A DNA stretch of 64,000 nucleotides from Pseudoalteromonas sp. CO133X (GTDB lineage: Bacteria; Pseudomonadota; Gammaproteobacteria; Enterobacterales; Alteromonadaceae): contig SGPE01000029.1 of assembly GCA_004208945.1 (NCBI GenBank), positions 124,001-188,000 on the forward strand. Reading direction: 5' to 3'. Below, piece after piece: positions 55,278 through 64,000 of this stretch; position 1 is the first letter of the stretch; every line of letters starts with the position of its first letter. A program made the position numbers and the translations under genes. A model generated the notes under the pieces. It saw only the letters and a list, made by a program, of their open reading frames with translations, was not told the DNA's origin and did not search any database.

Positions 55278-56081
55278 TTAGCGAAGTAGTGATTCAGTTA
55301 ATACTGGGCGAATTTCACGAATGATCGCTTGTGTTAACTTAGGTGCACCACAGATGATGTTGCCGCTTTGGTTGTAGTTAATACCACCTGCGAAATCAAC
55401 AACCATACCGCCAGCTTCTTTTACTAAAAGCTCGCCCGCTGCTGTGTCCCATGGCTTAAGGCCAATTTCAAAGAAACCATCAACACGACCCGCAGCAACA
55501 TAAGCCATATCTAAAGCAGCAGAGCCTGCGCGGCGAATATCAGCAGTGTGTACGAAAAGTGCTTTAAACGCTTCTGAGTATGCGTCTAAGTGATGTTTTT
55601 GCTTGAATGGGAAACCAGTCGCAAGGATAGAACCTGCTAACTCGTTAGTTTTAGTGACGCGTAAACGCTTGCTGTTAAGCTGTGCGCCTTGACCACGTGA
55701 TGCTGTGAATAATTCACCACGAATTGGATCATAGATCACGGCTTGGTCTAAACGACCTTTAACTTTAAGTGCAATTGATACTGCAAAATGAGGAATACCC
55801 TTGATGAAGTTTGTTGTGCCATCAAGAGGGTCTACAATCCATTGGTAATCTGCATCTTTACCTTTGTGCTCACCAAGTTCTTCACCTACGATAGTGTGAT
55901 CTGGGTAAGATTTTAAAATAGTGTCACGAATTGCGGCTTCAGCTTCTTTATCGATGTTAGTCACTAAGTCGTTAGTGCCTTTTTGTTGTACATCAACTTT
56001 TGATAAATCTTCGCTTGCACGAAGTAAAATTTTGCCTGCGTTACGCGCAGCGCGAACCGCAATGTTTAACATTGGATGCAT
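55278..56081 (-). CDS. suhB: Inositol-1-monophosphatase SuhB
   Basis: This 267-residue magnesium-dependent phosphatase also joins rRNA antitermination complexes in E. coli. The metal-binding motifs are DPLDGTTNF and WDTAAGELL, with EELGEH supplying another ligand. The ATG 56081 follows AAAGGT. It is divergent from trmJ, the usual arrangement in gammaproteobacteria. Confidence 0.96.
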   Translation of the reverse strand: MHPMLNIAVRAARNAGKILLRASEDLSKVDVQQKGTNDLVTNIDKEAEAAIRDTILKSYPDHTIVGEELGEHKGKDADYQWIVDPLDGTTNFIKGIPHFAVSIALKVKGRLDQAVIYDPIRGELFTASRGQGAQLNSKRLRVTKTNELAGSILATGFPFKQKHHLDAYSEAFKALFVHTADIRRAGSAALDMAYVAAGRVDGFFEIGLKPWDTAAGELLVKEAGGMVVDFAGGINYNQSGNIICGAPKLTQAIIREIRPVLTESLLR

Positions 56082-56415
56082 AGCATTACCTTTGGGTTGT
56101 AAAAGAACGAATATATTTAAGCCGGCGTATTCTAGCGGTTTTTACTGCAAAGTAAACAACAAAGCAGAAATAGTTTTGGTTGTTTTTTGTACTGAGCTGA
56201 TTTTAAATTAAATTTCGACCTTATAAATTTTAACAGCGAAAAACTTTTAGCGCAGTTTAGTGCTCCAATTCAACCCGATTTATCTCCAATAAAAGTGATA
56301 AACCGCAAACATGATCTACGATCAATTATGATTGACTGCACGATCTATATAGCCTCCAGAATTGCTTTCGTGCTAGAATTCGCGCAATTTTTGACATTCA
56401 GTAAGTAACAACGCA
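56082..56415. promoter_or_regulatory. suhB-trmJ divergent intergenic region
   Basis: This 334-bp AT-rich gap has no gene. A TAGAAT element about 30 bp before trmJ could be a -10. A loose inverted repeat around CAATTATGATTG (near 56325) is visible, but I cannot assign a regulator. Confidence 0.4.
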
Positions 56416-57138
56416 ATGACACTTGATGATATTCGTATCGTATTAGTTAACACATCTCATTCTGGTAATATTGGCTCAGCAGCACGAGCGATGAAAACGA
56501 TGGGTTTATCAAATTTATATCTTGTTGATCCTGCTTGTGAAATCGATAGTCATGCGAGTGCGCTTGCAGCGGGTGCAACCGATGTGCTCGGCAAAGCGGT
56601 GGTTGTTGATACCCTTGCCGATGCCATTGCTGATTGTGCTCTAACAATTGGTACTAGCGCGCGTTCGCGTACCTTATCATGGCCTATGGTAGAGCCGCGT
56701 GAATGCGGTGAAAAGCTCGTGGCAGAGGCTGTAAATGGCCCAGTTGCACTTGTCTTTGGTCGTGAGAATAGTGGTTTAACTAACGAAGAACTACAGCAAT
56801 GTAATTACCATGTATGTATTCCTGCAAACCCTGAATATAGCTCACTCAACCTAGCGATGGCTGTACAAACGCTATGCTATGAAACACGCATGGCTTATTT
56901 GAATACACAGCCAAAAGCACAAGAAGAAGATGAAGCAACCTACCCAAGTGCTAAACAAACTGAGTTGTTTTATGAGCACCTAGAGCAAACACTGAATGAC
57001 ACCGGCTTTATCATTAAACAACACCCAGGTTTAGTGATGACCAAATTACGTCGTTTATTTAATCGCGCACGTCCTGAAGAAGCCGAGATGAATATTCTAC
57101 GCGGTATTCTTACCTCAATTAATAAGTCTATAAAATAA
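56416..57138 (+). CDS. trmJ: tRNA (cytidine/uridine-2'-O-)-methyltransferase TrmJ
   Basis: This 240-residue SPOUT-class enzyme methylates position 32 of several tRNAs. The knot signatures are present: [30 protein letters not shown] and [14 protein letters not shown]. It precedes iscR, as is usual, but a 193-bp gap with three IscR boxes separates them. Confidence 0.96.
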   Translation: MTLDDIRIVLVNTSHSGNIGSAARAMKTMGLSNLYLVDPACEIDSHASALAAGATDVLGKAVVVDTLADAIADCALTIGTSARSRTLSWPMVEPRECGEKLVAEAVNGPVALVFGRENSGLTNEELQQCNYHVCIPANPEYSSLNLAMAVQTLCYETRMAYLNTQPKAQEEDEATYPSAKQTELFYEHLEQTLNDTGFIIKQHPGLVMTKLRRLFNRARPEEAEMNILRGILTSINKSIK

Positions 57139-57156
57139 TCACTGGTTATAAGTATA

Positions 57157-57182
57157 ATACTTGACTAAATTACTCAGGTAAT
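57157..57182 (+). promoter_or_regulatory. IscR type 1-like box 1
   Basis: This 26-bp site starts ATACTTGACTAAATT and ends AGGTAAT. It resembles the [4Fe-4S]-IscR type 1 operator pattern and is the first of three copies before iscR. Confidence 0.7.
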
Positions 57183-57196
57183 TACAATGACACCTA

Positions 57197-57222
57197 GTAC
57201 TTGACTAATTTTGTCGGGTATT
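57197..57222 (+). promoter_or_regulatory. IscR type 1-like box 2
   Basis: The site starts GTACTTGACTAATTTT and ends GGGTATT. Its TTGACT lies 40 bp (about four helical turns) after the one in box 1. Confidence 0.68.
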
Positions 57223-57263
57223 TGGTTTTATCAATGGTGAACATCTATTTTTATCAGATGATA

Positions 57264-57289
57264 ATACTTGACTATTTTGGTCTGGTAAT
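57264..57289 (+). promoter_or_regulatory. IscR type 1-like box 3, nearest to iscR
   Basis: The site starts ATACTTGACTATTTT and ends TGGTAAT, and is 67 bp after box 2. It contains TTGACT, which could act as the -35 of the iscR promoter, so IscR bound here would block polymerase. Confidence 0.72.
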
Positions 57290-57331
57290 TAAAATTTGCA
57301 CACCTTAGCGTGCAGTAACATCGGGGGCTCC

Positions 57332-57823
57332 ATGAAGTTAACATCAAAAGGCAGATACGCAGTAACCGCCATGTTGGATGTTGCACTCCATACAAATGTG
57401 GGTGCAGTGCCCCTGGCCGATATATCAGAACGACAAGAGATTTCCTTATCATATTTAGAACAACTATTTGCCAGACTCAGAAAAAATGGCTTAGTGAGTT
57501 CAGTGCGTGGCCCCGGTGGCGGATATTTATTAGGGCGTGACGCAGATAAAATTTCTGTTGGTGATGTTATTAATGCTGTTGATGAATCTGTTGATGCAAC
57601 TCGTTGTCACGGTGCAACGGGTGGCTGCCAAAGCGGCATGCGCTGTTTGACCCATACCTTGTGGTCTGATTTGAGCGCACGTATCGAAGAGTTTTTAAAT
57701 AGTATTACCCTTGCTGAATTGGTTGAGAAATCAGACGTGAAAGAAGTCGCATCTCGCCAAGATAACAGCATCAATAATGCAATTAAGCAACTGGAAAACA
57801 TTCAAGTAAGCTGTCAACTGTAG
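57332..57823 (+). CDS. iscR: Iron-sulfur cluster regulator IscR
   Basis: This 163-residue Rrf2-type winged-helix repressor senses cellular Fe-S status with its own [2Fe-2S] cluster. The ligands are Cys92, Cys99 and Cys105, with His108. E. coli has 92, 98, 104 and His107, so there is a one-residue insertion between the first two. The N-terminus ([19 protein letters not shown]) fixes the start at 57332. It heads the isc operon and is preceded by three IscR-type boxes, as expected for autoregulation. Confidence 0.96.
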   Translation: MKLTSKGRYAVTAMLDVALHTNVGAVPLADISERQEISLSYLEQLFARLRKNGLVSSVRGPGGGYLLGRDADKISVGDVINAVDESVDATRCHGATGGCQSGMRCLTHTLWSDLSARIEEFLNSITLAELVEKSDVKEVASRQDNSINNAIKQLENIQVSCQL

Positions 57824-57845
57824 CTTGACGAAAGCGGAGAGAGAA

Positions 57846-59063
57846 ATGAAGTTACCGATTTATTTAGATTACGCAGCAACCACGCCTGTTGATGAACGTG
57901 TGGCAAAAGAAATGATGCAATGCCTGACTATGGACGGTAATTTTGGTAACCCTGCATCACGCTCACACCGTTTTGGTTGGCAAGCTGAAGAAGCGGTTGA
58001 TCAAGCGCGTACAGATATTGCTGATCTAATTAATGCTGATCCACGCGAAATCGTGTTTACCTCTGGCGCAACAGAATCAAATAACCTCGCTATTAAAGGT
58101 GCTGCGCAATTCTACAAAAAGAAAGGTAAGCACGTTATTACGGTTAAAACAGAACATAAAGCTGTTATCGATACATGTCGTGAACTTGAGCGTCAAGGGT
58201 TTGAAGTAACCTACATGGACGTTGAAGAAAACGGCCTTCTAGACCTTAAAAAGCTTGAAGAAACAATGCGTGATGACACAGTACTTGTAAGCGTAATGCA
58301 CGTAAATAACGAGCTAGGTGTTATCCAAGATATCGCGACAATCGGCGAAATGTGCCGTGAGCGCAAAATTATGTTCCACGTAGATGCTGCACAAAGCGCA
58401 GGTAAAGTACTTATCGACGTGCAACAGTTAAAAGTAGATTTCATGTCGTTCTCTGGCCACAAAGTATATGGCCCGAAAGGTGTTGGCGCACTTTATGTTC
58501 GTCGTAAGCCACGTGCTCGTTTAGAAGCACAAATGCACGGTGGTGGTCATGAGCGTGGTATGCGTTCAGGCACTCTGGCTACGCACCAGTTAGTGGGTAT
58601 GGGTGCGGCATTTAGAATCGCGAAAGAAGATTTCGAAAAAGATCATGCACATATCAGCGCACTACGTAAGCGTTTGATTGATGGCATCATGGCTGATATG
58701 GACGAAGTTTACTTCAATGGTGAACCAAGCCAGTCAGTGCCAGGTATTGTAAATATCAGCTTCAATTTTGTTGAGGGTGAGTCGTTATTAATGGCTGTTA
58801 AAGACATTGCTGTTTCATCAGGTTCAGCCTGTACCTCAGCAAGCTTAGAGCCTTCTTATGTACTACGTGCATTAGGCCGTAATGACGAGTTAGCACACAG
58901 CTCAATTCGTTTCAGCATTGGCCGCTTTACGACTGAAGAAGAGATTGATTACACCGTTGAACTAATCAAAAACTCGATCGGCCGTTTACGTGAGATGTCT
59001 CCTCTATGGGAAATGCATCAAGAAGGTATTGATTTAGATTCAGTTGAGTGGGCGCATCACTAA
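57846..59063 (+). CDS. iscS: Cysteine desulfurase IscS
   Basis: This 405-residue PLP enzyme takes sulfur from cysteine for Fe-S clusters and tRNA thiolation. The PLP lysine lies in [10 protein letters not shown] and the active-site cysteine in [13 protein letters not shown]. The start at ATG 57846 has a GGAGAGAG site and gives the family N-terminus [14 protein letters not shown]. Length is close to E. coli IscS. Confidence 0.97.
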   Translation: MKLPIYLDYAATTPVDERVAKEMMQCLTMDGNFGNPASRSHRFGWQAEEAVDQARTDIADLINADPREIVFTSGATESNNLAIKGAAQFYKKKGKHVITVKTEHKAVIDTCRELERQGFEVTYMDVEENGLLDLKKLEETMRDDTVLVSVMHVNNELGVIQDIATIGEMCRERKIMFHVDAAQSAGKVLIDVQQLKVDFMSFSGHKVYGPKGVGALYVRRKPRARLEAQMHGGGHERGMRSGTLATHQLVGMGAAFRIAKEDFEKDHAHISALRKRLIDGIMADMDEVYFNGEPSQSVPGIVNISFNFVEGESLLMAVKDIAVSSGSACTSASLEPSYVLRALGRNDELAHSSIRFSIGRFTTEEEIDYTVELIKNSIGRLREMSPLWEMHQEGIDLDSVEWAHH

Positions 59064-59104
59064 TTAGTGATGAACCGCCGCTAGCAGGTAGTGAGGATAG
59101 TATT

Positions 59105-59488
59105 ATGGCTTATAGTGATAAAGTAATCGATCATGTTGAAAATCCGCGTAACGTGGGTGTATTAGACAAAAATGATCCGTCAGTAGCAACAGGCATGGTG
59201 GGTGCACCAGCGTGTGGTGACGTAATGAAATTGCAAATCAAGGTATCACCAGAAGGTGTTATTGAAGATGCAAAATTTAAAACATATGGTTGTGGTAGTG
59301 CAATCGCTTCTTCTTCACTTGTAACTGAGTGGGTAAAAGGCAAAACCTTAGACGAAGCGGCAACAATCAAAAACACTGATATCAGTGCTGAGCTTGAGTT
59401 ACCGCCAGTGAAAATTCACTGTTCGATTTTAGCGGAAGACGCAATTCAAGCAGCAATTGCTGACTACAAAAGCAAACAAGCGAAGTAA
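59105..59488 (+). CDS. iscU: Fe-S cluster scaffold IscU
   Basis: This 127-residue scaffold carries the three cluster ligand cysteines in [16 protein letters not shown] and [10 protein letters not shown] 59105 gives the standard N-terminus [18 protein letters not shown]; the longer frame to 59048 overlaps iscS and is not the real start. The HscA recognition region (LPPVK) is present just before the third cysteine. Confidence 0.97.
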   Translation: MAYSDKVIDHVENPRNVGVLDKNDPSVATGMVGAPACGDVMKLQIKVSPEGVIEDAKFKTYGCGSAIASSSLVTEWVKGKTLDEAATIKNTDISAELELPPVKIHCSILAEDAIQAAIADYKSKQAK

Positions 59489-59499
59489 GAGATAATTTC

Positions 59500-59823
59500 A
59501 TGGCAGTGACATTGACAGATGCGGCAGCAAACCGCGTAGAATCATTTTTAGCAAATCGCGGCAAAGGCATTGGCCTACGCGTTGGCATTAAAACGACGGG
59601 CTGTTCAGGTCTTGCTTATGTTCTTGAGTTTGTTGACGACTTAGCAGAAGGCGACGAAATTTTTGAAAGCCGTGGTGTAAAAGTAATCGTTGATGCGAAA
59701 AGCTTAGTGTACATTGATGGCACTGAACTTGATTACACCAAAGAAGGTTTGAATGAAGGGTTTAAGTTTAATAACCCGAATCAAGCTGATGAGTGTGGAT
59801 GTGGCGAAAGCTTCACGGTTTAA
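59500..59823 (+). CDS. iscA: A-type Fe-S carrier IscA
   Basis: This 107-residue carrier has the three conserved cysteines, one in TTGCSGLAY and two in the C-terminal ECGCGESF. It lies 11 bp after iscU. A hairpin terminator follows before hscB. Confidence 0.96.
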   Translation: MAVTLTDAAANRVESFLANRGKGIGLRVGIKTTGCSGLAYVLEFVDDLAEGDEIFESRGVKVIVDAKSLVYIDGTELDYTKEGLNEGFKFNNPNQADECGCGESFTV

Positions 59824-59846
59824 GCTCAAAAAATTTTCCTCGCTTG

Positions 59847-59875
59847 AAGCCCTGCCTATGTAGGGCTTTGTTATT
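59847..59875 (+). terminator. Internal hairpin between iscA and hscB
   Basis: AAGCCCT and AGGGCTT form a 7-bp stem with an 8-base loop, followed by TGTTATTT. It lies inside the isc operon, where it could partially stop transcription and lower the chaperone genes relative to iscSUA. Confidence 0.7.
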
Positions 59876-59901
59876 TCCTGTTCACCTAGTTGGATAATGT
59901 A

Positions 59902-60429
59902 ATGCGTTACTTTGAATTATTTGCAATTCCAGTTGATTACAATATTGATTTAGCGACGATAAATAAACACTACCTTGAGCTGCAACGTGCAGTTCACCCT
60001 GATCGCCATGCCAGTTCAAGCAGCCGCGATAAGTTACTTGCTGTGCAAAATGCAGCTGAAATCAATGATGCGTTACAAACTTTAAAACACCCCGTAAAGC
60101 GTGCTGAATACATGCTAAGCGAGCTTGGTGTTGATATTCGCGCTGAACAGCAAACCTTACAAGACCCGCTATTCTTAATGCAGCAAATGGAACTGCGTGA
60201 AGAATTAGAAGAACTTGAAAATGCCGCAGATCCTGATGCAGCAATTGCCCAGTTCGAAGCGCAAATTAAACAGCTCGACAAGCAATACAGTAGTGAATTA
60301 GCCGCTCAGCTCGCAAGCAGTGATGAGCAACAATGGCAGGCTGCTGCTGATAATATTCGTAAATTAAAGTTTGTTTATAAGCTACGCGAAGAACTAGAGC
60401 GTATTGAAGACAGTTTATTTGATGATTAA
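59902..60429 (+). CDS. hscB: Co-chaperone HscB
   Basis: This 175-residue J-domain protein delivers IscU to HscA. The HPD motif is in VHPDRHA. The C-terminal helical domain binds IscU. The ATG 59902 gives the family start MRYFELF; an upstream ATG at 59890 is an unlikely alternative. Confidence 0.95.
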   Translation: MRYFELFAIPVDYNIDLATINKHYLELQRAVHPDRHASSSSRDKLLAVQNAAEINDALQTLKHPVKRAEYMLSELGVDIRAEQQTLQDPLFLMQQMELREELEELENAADPDAAIAQFEAQIKQLDKQYSSELAAQLASSDEQQWQAAADNIRKLKFVYKLREELERIEDSLFDD

Positions 60430-60475
60430 TCGTTAGTTGTTACACAACAGCTATTTAAGAGTTTAAAAGAGCATT

Positions 60476-62338
60476 ATGGCATTATTGCAAATTGCTGAGC
60501 CGGGGCAGAGCGCGGCACCACACGAGCACAAATTAGCAGTCGGTATTGACCTTGGTACAACTAACTCGTTAGTTGCAACGGTACAAAGCGGCGAAGCTCG
60601 TACACTGACTGATTTAGCAGGCAATGCGATGTTACCATCAGTTGTACAATACCAAGCAGATAGCATTGTGGTGGGCGAACAAGCAGCTGCAGCTGCCACT
60701 CAAGACCCTGCAAACACATTAATCTCGGTAAAACGCTTCTTAGGTAAAACGCAGGCTGAAATCGAAAACAGCTATGGTCAATTACCGTATCAATTTTGTG
60801 AGCATGATGGCTCGTTAGCAATCAGCACCGTTGCGGGCGCAATTAGCCCAGTCACTGCATCGAGTGAAATTTTAAAAGCCTTGAAACTTCGCGCAGAAGA
60901 CAGCTTTGCAGGTCAAGACATCATGGGTGCCGTTATTACTGTGCCAGCCTATTTTGATGATGCACAGCGTCAAAGCACCAAAGATGCCGCAGAGCTTGCT
61001 GGTATTAAGGTATTACGTTTATTAAACGAGCCAACCGCTGCGGCTGTTGCGTATGGTCTTGATTCAGGCCAAGAAGGCATTATCGCCGTATATGATTTAG
61101 GTGGCGGTACCTTCGATATTTCTATTTTACGTTTACACCAAGGGGTATTCGAAGTACTTGCTACTGGCGGTGACTCAAGCCTTGGTGGTGACGATTTTGA
61201 CTCGCTATTAGTTGATTACTTCAAAAAACAAACGGGTGTGAGCGAGCTTTCTGCATCGGTATTGCGTTTTTTCATTAATAAAGCAAAAGCCTGTAAAGAA
61301 GCGCTAAGCCAATACCAAACAGTGAATGTTGGTTTAGAGTTTGATGGTCAAAGCCACAAAGTTGAAGTAACTCGCGAAACGTTTGATGAGCTTGCTCTTA
61401 GTCTGGTGAAGAAAACACTACGTTCTTGTCGTCGTGCCGTAAAAGATGCGGGTATCGAGAACGAGGAAGTACTACAAGTAGTTATGGTTGGCGGCTCGAC
61501 ACGTATGCCAATTGTACGCTCTCAAGTTGCTGCATTTTTTGATAAAGAGCCTCTGACTTCTATCGACCCAGATCGCGTAGTTGCACTCGGTGCCGCACTA
61601 CAAGCAGATGTATTGGTTGGCAATAAGCCAGATTCAGACATGTTGTTATTAGACGTATTACCACTGTCATTGGGTCTTGAGACCATGGGTGGCTTGGTTG
61701 AGAAAATCATTCCACGTAATACCACTATACCTGTAGCACGTGCACAAGAGTTCACCACGTTTAAAGATGGTCAAACGGCGATGTCACTGCATGTACTACA
61801 AGGTGAGCGTGAGCTTGTTGATGATTGCCGCTCGCTGGCAAAATTCAGCTTAAAAGGTATTCCGGCCATGGCAGCAGGTGCTGCGCATATTCGCGTAACC
61901 TTTAAAGTTGATGCAGATGGCCTATTAAGTGTATCGGCAATGGAAAAATCAACCGGTGTGCAAGCTGAAATCCAAGTAAAACCATCATTTGGTTTATCGG
62001 ATGACCAAGTTGCGAACATGCTAAAAGACTCAATGAGTAATGCCAAAGACGACATGCAAGCGCGTATGCTTAAAGAGCAGCAAGTTGAAGCGTTACGCGT
62101 TGTTGAAGCACTAGAAGCATCACTGGCAACTGACAGTGCATTACTTGATGAACAAGAATTAGCTGCGTTAAAAGCAGAAATTGCTAAACTTGTTGCGGTA
62201 CGCGAAAGCGCAACAACACCGGCAGAAATTAAAGCAGCAATTGAAGCTGTCGACAATGCAAGTAGCGAATTTGCTGCGCGTAGAATGGATGCATCAATCA
62301 AAAAAGCGCTGCAAGGGCAGTCAGTAGACGAAGTTTAA
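60476..62338 (+). CDS. hscA: Hsp70-type chaperone HscA
   Basis: This 620-residue specialised Hsp70 helps release clusters from IscU. The ATPase domain has [12 protein letters not shown] and [12 protein letters not shown]. The substrate-binding domain and helical lid follow. Length matches the family. It lies 46 bp after hscB and 11 bp before fdx. Confidence 0.97.
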   Translation: MALLQIAEPGQSAAPHEHKLAVGIDLGTTNSLVATVQSGEARTLTDLAGNAMLPSVVQYQADSIVVGEQAAAAATQDPANTLISVKRFLGKTQAEIENSYGQLPYQFCEHDGSLAISTVAGAISPVTASSEILKALKLRAEDSFAGQDIMGAVITVPAYFDDAQRQSTKDAAELAGIKVLRLLNEPTAAAVAYGLDSGQEGIIAVYDLGGGTFDISILRLHQGVFEVLATGGDSSLGGDDFDSLLVDYFKKQTGVSELSASVLRFFINKAKACKEALSQYQTVNVGLEFDGQSHKVEVTRETFDELALSLVKKTLRSCRRAVKDAGIENEEVLQVVMVGGSTRMPIVRSQVAAFFDKEPLTSIDPDRVVALGAALQADVLVGNKPDSDMLLLDVLPLSLGLETMGGLVEKIIPRNTTIPVARAQEFTTFKDGQTAMSLHVLQGERELVDDCRSLAKFSLKGIPAMAAGAAHIRVTFKVDADGLLSVSAMEKSTGVQAEIQVKPSFGLSDDQVANMLKDSMSNAKDDMQARMLKEQQVEALRVVEALEASLATDSALLDEQELAALKAEIAKLVAVRESATTPAEIKAAIEAVDNASSEFAARRMDASIKKALQGQSVDEV

Positions 62339-62349
62339 CGAGGTAAGGT

Positions 62350-62688
62350 ATGCCACAAATTATTTTTCTTCCACACGAAGAGTTATGCCCAGAAGGCGCT
62401 GCAATTGAAGCTCCTACAGGCGAAACCGTATTAGATGTTGCGCTTAAAAATGGTATTAGTATTCCGCATGCCTGTGAAAAGTCATGCGCGTGTACAACAT
62501 GCCACTTAATTATTCGTGAAGGCTTTGATTCTTTAGATGAAAGTGATGAGCTAGAAGACGACATGTTAGATAAAGCATGGGGTCTTGAGCCTGAGTCTCG
62601 TCTTGGTTGCCAAGCAATTATTAAAGACGAAGATCTGGTAGTTGAAATTCCAAAGTATAATCTCAATATCGTTAATGAAGAGCATTAA
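62350..62688 (+). CDS. fdx: [2Fe-2S] ferredoxin of the isc system
   Basis: This 112-residue electron carrier supplies electrons for Fe-S assembly. Its cluster ligands are in CEKSCACTTC and later RLGC, the adrenodoxin-like pattern. It ends the isc operon, and no iscX gene follows: the next gene is gabD, after a terminator. Confidence 0.96.
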   Translation: MPQIIFLPHEELCPEGAAIEAPTGETVLDVALKNGISIPHACEKSCACTTCHLIIREGFDSLDESDELEDDMLDKAWGLEPESRLGCQAIIKDEDLVVEIPKYNLNIVNEEH

Positions 62689-62710
62689 TTCTTAACGGCT
62701 TTGAATACCT

Positions 62711-62757
62711 AAAAACCGCTGTAGTTGCTTGGTCTCTACAGCGGTTTTTTGTTTTTT
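62711..62757 (+). terminator. Terminator of the isc operon
   Basis: AAAAACCGCTGTAG and CTACAGCGGTTTTT form a perfect 14-bp stem with an 11-base loop, followed by further T-rich sequence. Confidence 0.92.
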
Positions 62758-62782
62758 GCGGTCCGCTTTACTAGGAGGTTTT

Positions 62783-64000
62783 ATGTCTGATTTAGTTTTT
62801 TCTGATTCGTTTATCGATGGTGACTTTTATTCTACGAGCCAGCGTTTTAGTGTAGATAACCCTGCAACCGGACAAGCAATTACCGATGTGTCTGATATTG
62901 ATGAAGCTGGGGTTGAGCTGGCCATTAAACGTGCTGACGAGGCATTTAGCAAGCTAAAACAAACAACGGCGACTGAGCGTAGTGAAACGTTGCGTCGCTG
63001 GTATGAGTTGGTTATTGAGCACAAACAGCAACTTGCTGAGCTGATGACCAAAGAGCAAGGTAAACCTTTAGAAGAAGCATTAGGGGAGGTTGAATACGGT
63101 GCAGGCTTTATTAAGTGGTTTAGTGAAGAAGCAAAGCGTAGTTACGGCGACAACATACCAGCTACAGACGGCCAACATCGTCTATCAACCATAAAGCAGC
63201 CAATCGGTGTCGTTGCAGGCATTACACCGTGGAACTTCCCAATCGCCATGATCACTCGTAAGGTTGCCCCTGCATATGCAGCGGGTTGTAGTTTCGTGAT
63301 TAAACCTTCTGAGCATACCCCTTTATGTGCAATTGCTTTGGCTTACCTTGCCGATAAAGCAGGGTTTGTAAAAGGGGCATTAAATGTGGTGGTCTCGGAG
63401 AATGCTAAAATGGTTGGCGAGATCATGACCGGGTCTGAGTGTGTACGTAAGTTCACATTTACAGGTTCAACCGGTGTAGGTAAGCAGTTACTATCGCAGT
63501 GCGCATCTACAATTAAGCAAACGTCTATGGAACTTGGTGGTAATGCACCGTTTATTATTTTTGAAAATGCCGATTTAGATGAAGCTGTTGCAGGCCTTAT
63601 GGGCGCTAAATTCAGAAACGCAGGGCAAACTTGTGTCGCCGCAAACCGCATATTTGTTCAGCGTTCAGTACTTGAAACGGTGCTTGAAAAACTCACGGAC
63701 AAAGTGGCTGAGTTAAAGGTAGGTAATGGACTTGATGACGGGGTAGATATTGGCCCATTAATTTACCCTAAAGCAAAAGAGAAAGTTCAAACGCTTGTGC
63801 AAGATGCGGTTGATAAAGGTGCATCGTTAATAGGTGATAACAGCGAGCTTGAAGGTAGCTTTCAAGCACCACTAATTTTAACTGATGTGACACCACAGAT
63901 GGATATCTACCATGATGAAGTGTTTGGCCCTGTTGTGAGCATAATTGCTTTTGATGATGAACAAGAAGTCTTGCAGCTTGCTAACGATGTGCCGTATGGT
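62783..64000 (+). CDS. gabD: Succinate-semialdehyde dehydrogenase GabD (3' partial)
   Basis: The frame starts at ATG 62783 behind a good AGGAGG site (62775-62780) and is open to the end of the window, so about 406 of an expected 480 residues are seen. It is an aldehyde dehydrogenase: TPWNFPIAMITRK, FTGSTGVGKQL, the catalytic Glu in ELGGNAPF, and the catalytic Cys in FRNAGQTCVAANR. This set is typical of succinate-semialdehyde dehydrogenase, which oxidises succinate semialdehyde to succinate in GABA use. A closely related dehydrogenase such as glutarate-semialdehyde dehydrogenase is possible. Confidence 0.88.
   Translation, partial: MSDLVFSDSFIDGDFYSTSQRFSVDNPATGQAITDVSDIDEAGVELAIKRADEAFSKLKQTTATERSETLRRWYELVIEHKQQLAELMTKEQGKPLEEALGEVEYGAGFIKWFSEEAKRSYGDNIPATDGQHRLSTIKQPIGVVAGITPWNFPIAMITRKVAPAYAAGCSFVIKPSEHTPLCAIALAYLADKAGFVKGALNVVVSENAKMVGEIMTGSECVRKFTFTGSTGVGKQLLSQCASTIKQTSMELGGNAPFIIFENADLDEAVAGLMGAKFRNAGQTCVAANRIFVQRSVLETVLEKLTDKVAELKVGNGLDDGVDIGPLIYPKAKEKVQTLVQDAVDKGASLIGDNSELEGSFQAPLILTDVTPQMDIYHDEVFGPVVSIIAFDDEQEVLQLANDVPYG

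Noticed and set aside
61771..62301. 176-codon open frame opposite hscA
   Set aside because: It is rich in Ser and Ala because it mirrors Glu/Ala-rich helices of HscA, and is not a gene.

Overview
This window looks like chromosomal DNA from a marine gammaproteobacterium of the Alteromonadales, most likely Pseudoalteromonas. The clues are the AT-rich base composition, the Oar-like TonB receptor, the enlarged PstC/PstA permeases, and the gene neighbourhoods (rlmJ, zapA, queA-tgt-yajC-secDF, suhB-trmJ-iscRSUA-hscBA-fdx). The genus is an inference from these features, not from a search. I see no rRNA, tRNA, CRISPR array, insertion sequence or phage module.

Bases 1-5300 are accessory. They hold the 3' end of a probable toxin gene and a possible immunity gene, then a divergent pair: an FHA/winged-helix protein and a membrane Ser/Thr kinase with TolB-like and TPR regions. 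Two small unrecognised proteins follow. Bases 5400-11530 are a remodelled sugar-related region. An intact SDR-amidohydrolase-lipoprotein set (9558-11532) and an Oar-like TonB receptor (6313-9333) face a decayed copy at 5418-5746. That copy has an internal deletion, a nonsense codon, a nearly identical 205-bp tract that suggests gene conversion, and an abutting fragment of an enolase-superfamily enzyme.

Bases 11539-27720 hold slyD, mltD, a periplasmic metallo-beta-lactamase-fold protein, zapA, rlmJ, a YbaY/META lipoprotein, a PhnA-like protein, an orphan periplasmic binding protein beside an EAL-HDOD protein, a PqiA-like protein and a copper/silver efflux operon (cusCBA).

Bases 27740-39907 are a phosphate block. 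ppk1-ppx (minus) and pstC-pstA-pstB-phoU (plus) each have a Pho box at the same distance from a -10 element. They are followed by a DUF47 protein and a Pit transporter. OxyR, an ECF sigma/membrane-partner/coiled-coil cassette and a large GGDEF-EAL protein come next.

Bases 46270-64000 are mostly housekeeping: queA, tgt, yajC, secD and secF; an EAL-CBS-GGDEF protein with a second orphan binding protein; suhB; trmJ; the complete isc operon behind three tandem IscR-type boxes; and the start of gabD, which runs off the end of the window.
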